Source of the DNA: JAOPZW01 sp036379935
Lineage (GTDB): Bacteria > Actinomycetota > Thermoleophilia > Solirubrobacterales > Solirubrobacteraceae
NCBI GenBank assembly: GCA_036379935.1
Contig: DASVFT010000080.1
Span: forward strand, 1-17,680
Direction of reading: 5' to 3'
DNA: 17,680 nt
Positions within the stretch are counted from its first letter, which is position 1. Each line of letters starts with the position of its first letter. A program made the position numbers and the translations under genes. Positions 1-8,568 of this stretch are shown here, in pieces. The notes beneath the pieces were generated by a model. The model saw only the letters and a program-made list of their open reading frames with translations. It had not been told where the DNA came from and searched no databases.

Positions 1-679
1 CGAGGTTGCTGCGGTCGGCGACCTGGAGCGCGCTGACCGGTGCCTCCCCCGCGAACCACAGCTCCGAGTACGCCTCGTCGACGGCCACGACGAAGCCGTG
101 CGCCTGCGCGAGCGCCACGGCGCGCTCGTAGAGCTCGAGCGGCGCGCTGGCCGCCGTCGGGTTGTTGGGGTAGTTGAGCCACAGCAGCGCGACGCCGCCC
201 CAGTCGACGGCGTCGAGGTCGGGGCGCCAGCTGCGGGCAGGATCGAGCGGGACGTCGATCACCTCCGCGCCGGCGAAGAGGGCGCCGCGCGCGGGCACGG
301 GATAGCCGGGCGTCGTCACGGCCACGCGATCGCCGCGGCCCGCCACGACCTGGGCGAGGTGGAAGATGGCCTCCTTCGAGCCCATGGTCGGCACCACCTC
401 GGTGTCCGCGTCCAGCGTGGCGCCGAAGCGCCGCGCCACCCACGTCGCGATCGCGTCGCGCAGCTCGGGCAGGCCCTCGGAGAGCGGGTAGGTCGAGACC
501 GGCTCGGCGTCGACGGCGCGCGTCAGAGCGCGGCGGATGAAGGCCGGGGTCTCCTCGCGCGGCTCGCCGATGCCGAAGTCGATGACCTCGATGCCACGCG
601 CCGCCGCCGCTCGCTTGGCCTCCGCCAGGCGCACGAAGGGATAGGCCTGCATCCCCGCCAGGACGGGATTCAGGCGCAC
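1..679 (-). CDS. dapC: Class I/II PLP aminotransferase, DapC-like (partial; C-terminus beyond left edge)
   Basis: Probable succinyldiaminopimelate (or LL-diaminopimelate-type) transaminase of lysine and peptidoglycan precursor synthesis. 226 codons are visible from the GTG at 679. The sequence shows a fold-type I aminotransferase: FGIGEP near residue 36, the cofactor-loop segment MGSKEAIF at 99-106, TTPGYPVP at 122-129, the pyridine-ring Asn in LNYPNNPT at 168-175, and the Asp and Tyr that contact PLP in VDEAYSELW at 200-208. The catalytic lysine lies outside the window. The GTG overlaps the end of dapE by 10 nt, implying one transcript and coupled translation; an ATG at 652 is an alternative start. 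The DapC assignment rests on the dapE neighbour, because the family also contains aspartate and aromatic transaminases. Confidence 0.8.
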   Translation of the reverse strand, partial: MRLNPVLAGMQAYPFVRLAEAKRAAAARGIEVIDFGIGEPREETPAFIRRALTRAVDAEPVSTYPLSEGLPELRDAIATWVARRFGATLDADTEVVPTMGSKEAIFHLAQVVAGRGDRVAVTTPGYPVPARGALFAGAEVIDVPLDPARSWRPDLDAVDWGGVALLWLNYPNNPTAASAPLELYERAVALAQAHGFVVAVDEAYSELWFAGEAPVSALQVADRSNL

Positions 680-1737
680 GCGAAGGCCTCGATCGTCTCG
701 TAGCAGCGCACGAGCGCCTCGATCCCCACGTGCTCCTCGCGCGTGTGGGCCTGGGCCGGATCGCCCGGGCCGAAGTTCACGGCGTCCACGCCGGCGGCGG
801 CGAACTCGGCCACGGGCGTCCACGCCTGCTTGGCCTCGACGGCCAGGCCGCTCGTCTCGATCAGCCGCTGCACCAGCGGGTTGGCGGTGGCCACGGGCGC
901 GCTTGGGGCGTTGGCTTCGATCTCCAGCGCGCCGTAGGGCTCGCACAGCGCGCGCAGCCACGACTCGGCGTCGGCGGGCGCGCGCCCGGGGGCGTAGCGG
1001 TAGTTGACGTGGGCCACCGCCTCGCCGGGGACGACGTTGCCGGCGATCCCGCCCGAGATGCGCGTGACCGACACGACCTCGGTGAAGCGCAGTCCGTCGA
1101 AGTCGTGCGGAACGGGCTCGACCTGGGCGACCGCGCGGACCCCCTCCGCCGCGCGGTGGATCGCGTTGTCGGCGAGCCACGGCCGCGCCGAGTGCCCGGA
1201 GCGGCCGTGGAAGGTCCAGGCCGCGTTGATGTTGCCCAGGCAGCCCGCGTGCAGGTCGTTGGCGGTGGGCTCCATCATCACCACGAGGTCGGCCTCGCGC
1301 AGAGCCGGCTCGCGCGCGAGCAGGCCGGCGAGCGCGCTGTCGGGGACCGGGAGCTCCTCGCGGCCGAAGAAGACGTAGCCGAGGTCGAAGCGGCCTTCCC
1401 CGGCCCGCGCGCGGGCCAGCGCAAGCTCGACCATCACGGCCAGGGCGCCCTTCATGTCCGCGGCGCCGAGCCCATGAACCGCGTCCGCGTCGCGACGCCC
1501 GGGGCGGTTGCCCTGGGCCGGAACCGTGTCGAAGTGGCCCGCGAGGAGGACGAGCGGTCGCTCGCCGCGCCGCGTGGCGCCGGCCAGCACGGAGGTGTCG
1601 CCGGCGTCGCGGGCATCGACGCCGCCGTCGCGAAGCACGTCGAGGACGTGCCCGGCCAGGGTGGCCTCGTCGCGCGACTCCGAGGGGATGTCGACGAGCT
1701 CCAGGGTGCGGGCGGCGAGGCGATCGGCCAGGGACAC
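670..1737 (-). CDS. dapE: Succinyl-diaminopimelate desuccinylase DapE (M20 metallopeptidase family)
   Basis: Hydrolyses N-succinyl-LL-diaminopimelate to LL-diaminopimelate and succinate in the cytoplasm, in the succinylase branch of lysine synthesis. The 355-aa product is full length. Di-zinc residues are visible: LAGHFDTVP (His68, Asp70), GAADMKG (Asp94 bridging), GREELP (Glu127/128, base and ligand), MMEPTAN (Glu156), and a C-terminal AQAHTREEH histidine. GRSGHSARPW near residue 178 and ISGGIAGNVVPGE match the dimerisation domain of the actinobacterial DapE type. The start is GTG at 1737. No Shine-Dalgarno is present, but TAGCCT sits 8 nt upstream, suggesting a leaderless mRNA. The next gene is a DapC-like aminotransferase overlapping by 10 nt. 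Other M20 amidases are possible, but the motif set and neighbour favour DapE. Confidence 0.88.
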   Translation of the reverse strand: MSLADRLAARTLELVDIPSESRDEATLAGHVLDVLRDGGVDARDAGDTSVLAGATRRGERPLVLLAGHFDTVPAQGNRPGRRDADAVHGLGAADMKGALAVMVELALARARAGEGRFDLGYVFFGREELPVPDSALAGLLAREPALREADLVVMMEPTANDLHAGCLGNINAAWTFHGRSGHSARPWLADNAIHRAAEGVRAVAQVEPVPHDFDGLRFTEVVSVTRISGGIAGNVVPGEAVAHVNYRYAPGRAPADAESWLRALCEPYGALEIEANAPSAPVATANPLVQRLIETSGLAVEAKQAWTPVAEFAAAGVDAVNFGPGDPAQAHTREEHVGIEALVRCYETIEAFACA

Positions 1738-1745
1738 GGGGCCGC

Positions 1746-1751
1746 AGGCTA
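1746..1751 (-). promoter_or_regulatory. Putative -10 element of a leaderless dapE promoter
   Basis: TAGCCT on the minus strand, preceded by GG and followed by exactly 8 nt before the GTG of dapE. TANNNT at this distance places transcription initiation at or within a base or two of the start codon. No ribosome-binding site is visible. No convincing -35 was identified. Confidence 0.4.
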
Positions 1752-1764
1752 CCCGTGCGGGTAG
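1749..1764. promoter_or_regulatory. Palindrome CTACCCG-tg-CGGGTAG upstream of dapE
   Basis: Two perfect 7-bp inverted arms separated by TG. The palindrome overlaps the first bases of the putative dapE -10 hexamer, a position suited to a repressor operator. It could equally be a hairpin formed in transcripts arriving from the upstream minus-strand gene. Nothing in the sequence identifies a binding protein. Confidence 0.3.
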
Positions 1765-1837
1765 AGCGCACGTCGATGGATGCCCGCATCGCCGTCGTGA
1801 TGAGCAGCGACGGGGGCGCGAGACCAGTCGGGCCCGC

Positions 1838-1853
1838 GGGGCATCGTGGCCCC
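1838..1853 (-). terminator. Possible hairpin terminator after the 185-aa gene
   Basis: GGGGC and GCCCC arms (5 bp) around a 6-nt loop, starting 15 nt beyond the stop of the minus-strand 185-aa gene and before dapE. There is no U-tract, so this is weak evidence for termination. Confidence 0.25.
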
Positions 1854-1867
1854 TGGCGGCGCGGGCG

Positions 1868-2425
1868 CTAGCGGCGCTGCTTGAGGCCGTCGGCCACCGC
1901 GTACAGGCGAGCGGGCGCCGGCTCGCCGGGGGCCGCGCGCTTGTTGGGCGTGAGGTCGGGCGGGCGCATGGCCTTCGGGATGAGCGCGCCGTGCTCGAGC
2001 GCCGCCGCCTTCAGCCGGTGGGCCGGGACGGCCGACGCCTCGAGCGCCGCGGCGGCCGCCTGGATGTGCCGGCGCTTGGCGCCCCACGAGAACGGCAGCG
2101 CCAGGGCGACCACCATCGCGTGCTCGGCGCGCATGCCATGGGCGTGGAGCTCGATCTTGCCCCACAGCGCCACGGCGCCGGCCAGGAGGTCCGGCGTGGC
2201 GGCCGAGGCGGTGCGCGGCGGTGGCGAGTACCACGCATAGAACCCGCACGCGCACCCCTTGTGCGGGGCCGGCTCGTCGTGCGGCGCCTCGCTGAGGCAG
2301 TGCGCGCTCTGCATCCCGCGCTCCCAGCGATCCTCGGTGAGCAGCGACCACAGCTCGTCGCCGCGCAGGCGCCACTGGCGAAAGCCGATCGCGGCGTGGA
2401 TGAGGTCGGGAGCGGTGGTGTCCAT
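1868..2425 (-). CDS. Conserved hypothetical protein with C-x-C motif (actinobacterial type)
   Basis: A 185-aa soluble protein of unknown function. From the ATG at 2425 it opens with HAAIGFRQWRLRGDELWSL, followed by HC at 42-43 and GCACGFYAWY with Cys58 and Cys60. These could form a thiol or metal site together with His42/Cys43. A central segment (residues 82-112, ALWGKIELHAHGMRAEHAMVVAL) is predicted ordered, and the C-terminal third is basic with many Pro and Ala. This GFRxWR...CxCGxYA pattern resembles uncharacterised proteins I associate with actinobacteria; I know no demonstrated role. In-frame sequence upstream of 2425 is low-complexity and overlaps the small ORF ahead, so the internal ATG is the better start. 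It lies 11 nt after the 55-aa proline-rich ORF, suggesting co-transcription. Confidence 0.7.
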   Translation of the reverse strand: MDTTAPDLIHAAIGFRQWRLRGDELWSLLTEDRWERGMQSAHCLSEAPHDEPAPHKGCACGFYAWYSPPPRTASAATPDLLAGAVALWGKIELHAHGMRAEHAMVVALALPFSWGAKRRHIQAAAAALEASAVPAHRLKAAALEHGALIPKAMRPPDLTPNKRAAPGEPAPARLYAVADGLKQRR

Positions 2426-2436
2426 GGCGGCGACGG

Positions 2437-2604
2437 TCAGGGCTGGCGCGGCGGCGCCGGCTCTCGTACTGGCGGGGGCTCGCGCGCGGGCTCGGGCGCC
2501 ACACGAGGGGCGGCCGGGGGCGCGGGCGCCTCGACCGGCTCGACGACGATCGTCCGCGACGGCCCGTCGAGCGAGCCCAGTGGAGAACGCGATGTGGCAG
2601 GCAT
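2437..2604 (-). CDS. Small proline-rich hypothetical protein (55 aa)
   Basis: A short ORF from ATG 2604. The N-terminal part (SLDGPSRTIVVEPV) looks like a short structured strand. The tail of about 30 residues is almost entirely Pro, Ala, Glu, Arg and Val (APAPPAAPRVAPEP and similar), as in a disordered linker or binding tail. A GAGGGGAG stretch lies 12 nt upstream of the ATG and GAGG directly abuts it. It ends 11 nt before the 185-aa gene, so the two are probably one unit and may work together. No function is known to me. The main doubt is whether so short and compositionally biased an ORF is translated; conservation of the pair in relatives would settle it. Confidence 0.5.
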   Translation of the reverse strand: MPATSRSPLGSLDGPSRTIVVEPVEAPAPPAAPRVAPEPAREPPPVREPAPPRQP

Positions 2605-2657
2605 CCTCACAGCGTGCTCCCCTCGCGCGCCGTTGTCGAATCGTGGGCGCGCGCGGG

Positions 2658-2699
2658 CGCAACGACGGCTCGACCGCGCCCGCAACGACGGCTCGACCG
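2658..2699. repeat. 19-nt direct repeat in a divergent intergenic region
   Basis: CGCAACGACGGCTCGACCG occurs at 2658-2676 and again at 2681-2699, a 23-nt period (about two helical turns). The 13-nt core GACGGCTCGACCG recurs at 2801-2813 inside the DUF429 gene. The pair sits between the divergent small ORF and DUF429 gene, where tandem sites for a regulator would be expected. Confidence 0.5.
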
Positions 2700-2707
2700 G
2701 CCACCCC

Positions 2708-2713
2708 TAGCCT
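2708..2713 (+). promoter_or_regulatory. Putative -10 element, DUF429 gene (leaderless)
   Basis: TAGCCT, identical to the hexamer before dapE, followed by 9 nt and then ATG 2723. There is no Shine-Dalgarno. It lies just downstream of the 19-nt direct repeats. Confidence 0.4.
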
Positions 2714-2722
2714 TCACCGTCC

Positions 2723-3517
2723 ATGCGCTACTGCGGCATCGACGTGTCGGCCCGGCCGGGCCAGCAGCAGCTTTGCAGCCTGCATCCGCGGCGCGCTGCC
2801 GACGGCTCGACCGAGCTCGTGACCACCTTCTACGAGCCCGGCGACGTCGCCGCGGTCGCGCGCACCGTGCTCGGCTTCGGCCGCGAGGCGGTGGTGGCGG
2901 TCGACGCTCCCTCGGGCCGGCGGCTGGACCTCCTGGCGCAGGACATGCCGCTGCGCGCGGCGCTCGATCTCCCGCACGGGCGCTACGAGCGCTCCCGCGT
3001 CTGCGACGCCCTGCTCTTCCGCCGCCGCCTGCCGCTCTATCCGGTGCCGGCCGCCGGCCAGGGGCTCGCCGCGTGGGAGGGCTGGATGGAGGTGGGCTTC
3101 GCGCTGTTCGCCGCGCTCGACGGCCTCGGCCTGTACCGCCCCGACGCCGGGACCGCGCTCGAGGCTCCGGTGGGCGACGGGGCGCTGCGCTTCGGGCGCC
3201 TGTGCGAGACCTATCCCGACGCCGTCTTCTGCTCGCTGCTCGGGCACCGCCCATCTCCCAAGCGCACCCCGTGGGGCCTGCAGCAGCGCATCGCCGCCCT
3301 GCGCATGCGCGGCGTGGTCGACGACGACGGCGGGCTGTGGCACCGCACGCTCGACGAGCTCGACGCCTGCGCGGCGGCCTATGCCGCGTATACGCTGGCC
3401 GAGGGCGCGGGCTCGTGGGTGGGGGACCCCCGGGAGGGCGTCGTCGTCCTGCCCGTGCCCGCCCTGGCCGAGCGCTACGACCCGCTGCCGCCGCCCGCTC
3501 GCAGCCGCCTGGCCTGA
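2723..3517 (+). CDS. DUF429 domain protein (predicted RNase H-fold nuclease)
   Basis: A 264-aa protein matching the DUF429 layout. It has GIDVSA with Asp7 at the N-terminus, VAVDAPSG with Asp61, a KxR-type block here written RSRVCDALLFRR (91-102), YPVP, then ETYPDAVF (Glu162), KRTPWGLQQR (180-189) and a C-terminal DELDACAAAYAAY helix (Asp211, Asp214). The spaced acidic residues fit the RNase H-like two-metal site proposed for the family, but the substrate is unknown. It is monocistronic, divergent from the small proline-rich gene, with a TAGCCT hexamer 9 nt before the ATG. Its last 43 nt overlap the 3' end of hutF tail to tail, so the two transcripts must be complementary at their ends. Confidence 0.8.
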   Translation: MRYCGIDVSARPGQQQLCSLHPRRAADGSTELVTTFYEPGDVAAVARTVLGFGREAVVAVDAPSGRRLDLLAQDMPLRAALDLPHGRYERSRVCDALLFRRRLPLYPVPAAGQGLAAWEGWMEVGFALFAALDGLGLYRPDAGTALEAPVGDGALRFGRLCETYPDAVFCSLLGHRPSPKRTPWGLQQRIAALRMRGVVDDDGGLWHRTLDELDACAAAYAAYTLAEGAGSWVGDPREGVVVLPVPALAERYDPLPPPARSRLA

Positions 3518-4584
3518 CGGCACACGACGCCGGCCGACGCGCACGTGGCCAGCGCCAGCGGCAGCTCGCGCGCCGCGACGCCACGCAGGTCCGGGTGATC
3601 GAGGTCGATGTCGATCGTGGCGCCGACGTCGAAGCCGAGGCTGGCCAGCCCGTTGCGCACGAGCTCGGACCACAGGTCGCCGCCGTAGTGGGCCAGCAGC
3701 GCGCGTCGTGTGGTGCCGGCGCGGCGCGCGCCGGTCTCGAGCTCGCGCACCTCCTCGAAGGGATCGACGCGGACCTGCGAGTCCGAGCCGATGGCCACGC
3801 GCACGCCGGCGTCGCGGTAGGCAAGCGCGGGGAAGTGGCCGTCGCCGAGGTTGCCCTCCGTCGTCGGGCACGTGACGACGATGGTCTCGGTCTCGGCCAG
3901 CAGCTCGACGTCGCGCTCGTCGACGTGGATGGCATGGATGACGCTGGTGCGCGGGCCCAGGAAGCCGGTGCGGTGCAGCAGCTCGATGGGGCTGGCCCCA
4001 TGCTGCGACCGGCATTCGCGCACCTCGCGCGGCTGCTCGGAAGCGTGGACGTGGCGAGGAAGGCCGTGGTCGGAGGCATAGCCCGCGATCGCCTCGAGCC
4101 AATCGGGCGGCACGGCGCGCACGGAGTGCGCCGCCACCGCGACCGAGACCTCGTCGCGCCCGGCTGCCCACTCGCGCAGGGCGTCGACGCGGGCCAGGAA
4201 CGTCTCGAGATCCGGGTCGTGGAAGCGCGGATGGCCGCCGCGGTGGTACGCGGCGGGGATGAGGAGGATGCGCAGCCCCACGTCGATGGCGGCCTGCGCG
4301 ACGGCGACGGCCAGAGCATTCGGGTCGTCGTAGGCCGTGCCGTCGGGCCGGTGGTGGACGTAGTGGAACTCGCCGACGGCGCCGTAGCCGGCGGCCAGCA
4401 TCTCGCCGTAGACCTGCGAGGCCACGCGCTGCATGGACTCCGGGTCCAGCGCCTGGGCCAGGTGCATCATCTGCGTGCGCCACGACCAGAAGTCGTCGGG
4501 CGTGCGCTCGCCGAGCGCGCGCAGGTCGCGCTGGAACGCGTGCGAGTGGGCGTTGGGCATGGCCGCCACGGTCGCGCGTCTCAT
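3475..4584 (-). CDS. hutF: Formimidoylglutamate deiminase HutF (compact form)
   Basis: Converts N-formimino-L-glutamate to N-formyl-L-glutamate and ammonia in the five-step histidine degradation route. It belongs to the metal-dependent amidohydrolase superfamily. Visible: MPNAHSHAFQRDL with the HxH metal ligands His13/His15, DDFWSWR (31-36) characteristic of HutF, HSVRAVP (153-159), HVHASEQ (His180, Glu183), VIHAIHV (His217/220) and IGSDS with Asp268. At 369 aa it is clearly shorter than the roughly 450 aa I know for HutF. The HxH motif begins at residue 13 instead of about 55-60, so the N-terminal strands of the usual beta-sandwich are missing, and the C-terminus is shortened too. The ATG overlaps the preceding stop (ATGA) and no upstream in-frame start is available, so the short form is not a start-choice artefact. 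Confidence 0.87.
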   Translation of the reverse strand: MRRATVAAMPNAHSHAFQRDLRALGERTPDDFWSWRTQMMHLAQALDPESMQRVASQVYGEMLAAGYGAVGEFHYVHHRPDGTAYDDPNALAVAVAQAAIDVGLRILLIPAAYHRGGHPRFHDPDLETFLARVDALREWAAGRDEVSVAVAAHSVRAVPPDWLEAIAGYASDHGLPRHVHASEQPREVRECRSQHGASPIELLHRTGFLGPRTSVIHAIHVDERDVELLAETETIVVTCPTTEGNLGDGHFPALAYRDAGVRVAIGSDSQVRVDPFEEVRELETGARRAGTTRRALLAHYGGDLWSELVRNGLASLGFDVGATIDIDLDHPDLRGVAARELPLALATCASAGVVCRQARRLRAGGGSGS

Positions 4585-5678
4585 CGCACCACCTCGAGGA
4601 GCGCGTTGGCCGCGGCGGCGGCGTCGTCGAGGTCGGCCGCCTCCTGCGGCGAGTGGCTGATCCCGGTGGGGTTGCGGGTGAGGACCATGGCGGCGGGCAC
4701 TCGCTGGGCAAGGATGCCCGCATCATGCCCCGCGAAGCACAGAACGCCGCCGGGATCGCCCAGGCTGGCGCGCAGGCCCGCGTCGAAGGTGACCCCGTCC
4801 GAGCGCGCGACGACGGTCAGCTCGGCGGGTCCCGGAAGCCGTGCGAGCCACTCGTCGAGCGCCGCGGGGCGCTCGGAGCGCGCATCGAGCCACAGCCGCA
4901 CGTGCGCGGCGACCGTCGTCAGGGCGTTGGGCTCGACGGCGATCCGCGAGGCGGTGACGACCATGTCCTCGCTCGCGAGCTCGTCGGCCGCGACGATGAG
5001 GCGCGCCGCGGCCAGCAGCGCGTCGGCGCGCTCGTGCCGGCGCGTCGTGCCCGCGTGGTCGGCGCGCCCGTGGAGGTCGGCCTGGACGCGCAGGCGCGCG
5101 GCGAGGGCCCGCACGACGGCGAAGCGCTCGAGGTCGGGCGTCTGGTCGACGTGAAGCTCGAGGAAGCCGCGCAGGCGCCCGAGCCACTCGGGCGCACGCG
5201 CGATCCCCCCGGGGTCGACGCCCGCGGCGCTCATGGCATCGGCCAGCCGCACGCCGTCGTCGTCCCGGCGCTCCAGGACAGCCGGGTCGAGCGCGCCGGC
5301 TAGCGCGCGACTGCCGAAGGTCGGGGTGTTGAACCGCGCGCCCTCCTCGTCAGCGAAGGCCACGACGGCGGCCGGCGCGCGCTCCGCTATCGCGAAGGCC
5401 GCGCAGACGCCGAGTGCTCCGTCGTAGCGCCCGCCGGCCCGCACGCTGTCGAGGTGCGACCCGACGCCCCACCACGGCGGCGGAACGTCGGGCACCGCCC
5501 ACCGGTTGCCCGCGGGGTCGATCTCGACCCGCAGACCGACCTCGGCCGCGCGGGCGGCGAACCACTCCCCCGCCGCGGCATCCTCCGCGGTCCACGCCAG
5601 GCGCGTGGTCCCGTCGGCGCCCATCCCGATGGGCTCCAGCTCCGCCAGTCGTCTGGCGAGGTCATCGGCGACGATCAC
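4581..5678 (-). CDS. M20 zinc amidohydrolase, AllC/N-carbamoylase-like; candidate N-formylglutamate deformylase
   Basis: A 365-aa enzyme of the allantoate amidohydrolase/N-carbamoyl-L-amino-acid hydrolase branch of M20. Metal residues: GSHLDSVRAGGRYDGALG (His75, Asp86), ADEEGARFN (Glu111/112), LELHVDQTPDLE (His176) and GISHSPQE (His342). The dimer-domain HGRADHAGTT carries His208. Departures from canonical AllC are HVDQTP in place of HIEQGP and RNPTGISHSP near the last ligand. It sits inside the hut operon, GTGA-coupled to hutI and ATGA-coupled to hutF, and no HutG is present. I infer it removes the formyl group of N-formylglutamate; from memory, similar genes lie in Streptomyces hut clusters annotated as allantoate amidohydrolase. 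GTG 5678 is chosen because of the 4-nt overlap with hutI; the longer reading adds 22 mostly Arg/Gly/Ala residues inside hutI. Confidence 0.8.
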   Translation of the reverse strand: MIVADDLARRLAELEPIGMGADGTTRLAWTAEDAAAGEWFAARAAEVGLRVEIDPAGNRWAVPDVPPPWWGVGSHLDSVRAGGRYDGALGVCAAFAIAERAPAAVVAFADEEGARFNTPTFGSRALAGALDPAVLERRDDDGVRLADAMSAAGVDPGGIARAPEWLGRLRGFLELHVDQTPDLERFAVVRALAARLRVQADLHGRADHAGTTRRHERADALLAAARLIVAADELASEDMVVTASRIAVEPNALTTVAAHVRLWLDARSERPAALDEWLARLPGPAELTVVARSDGVTFDAGLRASLGDPGGVLCFAGHDAGILAQRVPAAMVLTRNPTGISHSPQEAADLDDAAAAANALLEVVR

Positions 5679-6948
5679 GAGCGCACCCGCCAGGCGGCGT
5701 CCGGCCGCACCCACGCGACCTCGCCTCCGCGGACCACGACGCACACCGGATTACGGGCGAAGCGGTAGGGCACGTGGGCGATGGGGTCGTCCAGGAGCAC
5801 GAGATCGGCGCGCTTGCCCGCCTCCAGCGAGCCCAGCTCGCCCGACAGGCCCAGGACCCACGCCGCGTTGAGCGTGCAGGCCAGCAGCGCCTCGCGGGCC
5901 GTCCAGCCGTAGCGGCGCACCGCCAGGCCGACGATCACCGGCAGCGACGTGATCGGCGAGGTGCCCGGGTTGCAATCCGTGGCCAGGGCGCAGATCGCTC
6001 CCGCGTCGGCCAGCGCGCGCGCCGGGGGCGTGTGCTCGTCGCTCATGAGCTCGGCACCGGGCAGGAGCACGGCCGCGCATTCGGCCGCCGCCAGCGGCGC
6101 CACGTCGTCGGGGTGCAGGCAGGCGAGGTGATCGACCGAGCGCGCGCCGGCCGCCAGCGCGACCGGAACGGAGCGATTGGCGTTGAACTGCTCGACGTGC
6201 GCGCGCAGCGGCACGCCTTCGCGGGCGGAGATCTCACCGAGGCGCTCGAGGTGGGCGTTGGCGAAGGCGACCGACTCGACGTAGATGTCCAGGGCATCGA
6301 CGTCGCAGGCGGCGGCGAGCCGGTCGACCTCGTCCATCCACCCGTCGGCGTCATAGCCCTGCGGCACGGCGTGGGCGAACAGCCCGGTCACGCGGTCGGC
6401 CGGGAGCTCGCGCCCCAAGCGGGCGGCGCGACGCTCGGCCTCGGGCGACAGGCCGTAGCCGGTCTTGCCCTCGAAGGCTGTCGTCCCGCAGGCGAGCATC
6501 TCGGCGGCCAGGCCGCGTGCCTGGGCCAGCACGTCGTCGTCGGAGGCCTCCGCGAAGGCCCGCGCGCTGGCCGCGATCCCCCCACCGCGGCGCGCGATCT
6601 CCTCGTAGGGGACGCCCGTGACCTTCAGCTCGTACTCCTCCGCGCGCCAGCCCGCGAAGGGCAGGTGGGTGTGGCAGTCCACGAGCCCGGGGATGACGGC
6701 GCAGCCTGTCGCGTCGATCTGGACCGCGGCGTCATCGCCGGTTTCGAAGGCGGCGATGCGCCCGTCGCGCACGGCGATCGGCACGGGATCGAGCCGGAGC
6801 TCGCCGGCCCGGTCGTGGCGAAGGTAGGGAAGGCCATCGGCGGGCGGCCGCAGCACCTCGGCCGCGCCGGTGACGGACAGGGCCGGCTCCGCGGCGGCCC
6901 CGCCCGGCTCCGCCGGCTCGGCCTGCGGCCGCTCCGGGTCGCGCGCGG

Positions 6949-6952
<4 letters not shown>
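5675..6952 (-). CDS. hutI: Imidazolonepropionase HutI
   Basis: Hydrolyses 4-imidazolone-5-propionate to N-formimino-L-glutamate, the third step of histidine degradation. A 425-aa amidohydrolase: IPGLVDCHTHLPFAG (ligands His94/His96), RRGGGIAASAR (121-131), EGKTGYGL (161-168), FAHAVPQGY (192-200), AHVEQFN (His252), SVDHL (His275) and ATDCNPGTSP (Asp326), all hallmark HutI positions. The start is set at GTG 6952, overlapping the hutU stop by 4 nt. This leaves an Ala/Pro/Glu-rich extension of about 25 residues before the first strand; reading further upstream only adds arginine-rich sequence inside hutU. It is followed by the M20 amidohydrolase with another GTGA overlap. Confidence 0.93.

Positions 6953-8564
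<1,612 letters not shown>

Positions 8565-8568
<4 letters not shown>

Noticed and set aside
98..703. Plus-strand ORF opposite the aminotransferase
   Set aside because: The minus strand reads a continuous class I aminotransferase with clear PLP motifs; the plus-strand product is low-complexity and arginine-rich.
1776..1871. Plus-strand 31-residue ORF starting MDARIAVVMSSDGG in the gap before dapE
   Set aside because: No ribosome-binding site, no recognisable motif, and it overlaps the end of the opposite-strand 185-aa gene. It is too short to support without conservation data.
2614..5154. Very long plus-strand open frame of 846 codons opposite hutF and overlapping the DUF429 gene
   Set aside because: It is rich in Arg, Ala, Gly and His and has no recognisable domain. 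It runs antisense to hutF and part of the M20 gene and overlaps DUF429 in another frame. It is an artefact of high GC, like the other long opposite-strand frames (for example 13244-15244 and 9289-11553).
4581..5678. Assignment as allantoate amidohydrolase of purine catabolism
   Set aside because: No other ureide or purine gene is nearby. The gene is locked into the hut operon by overlaps on both sides, and its motifs depart from canonical AllC.
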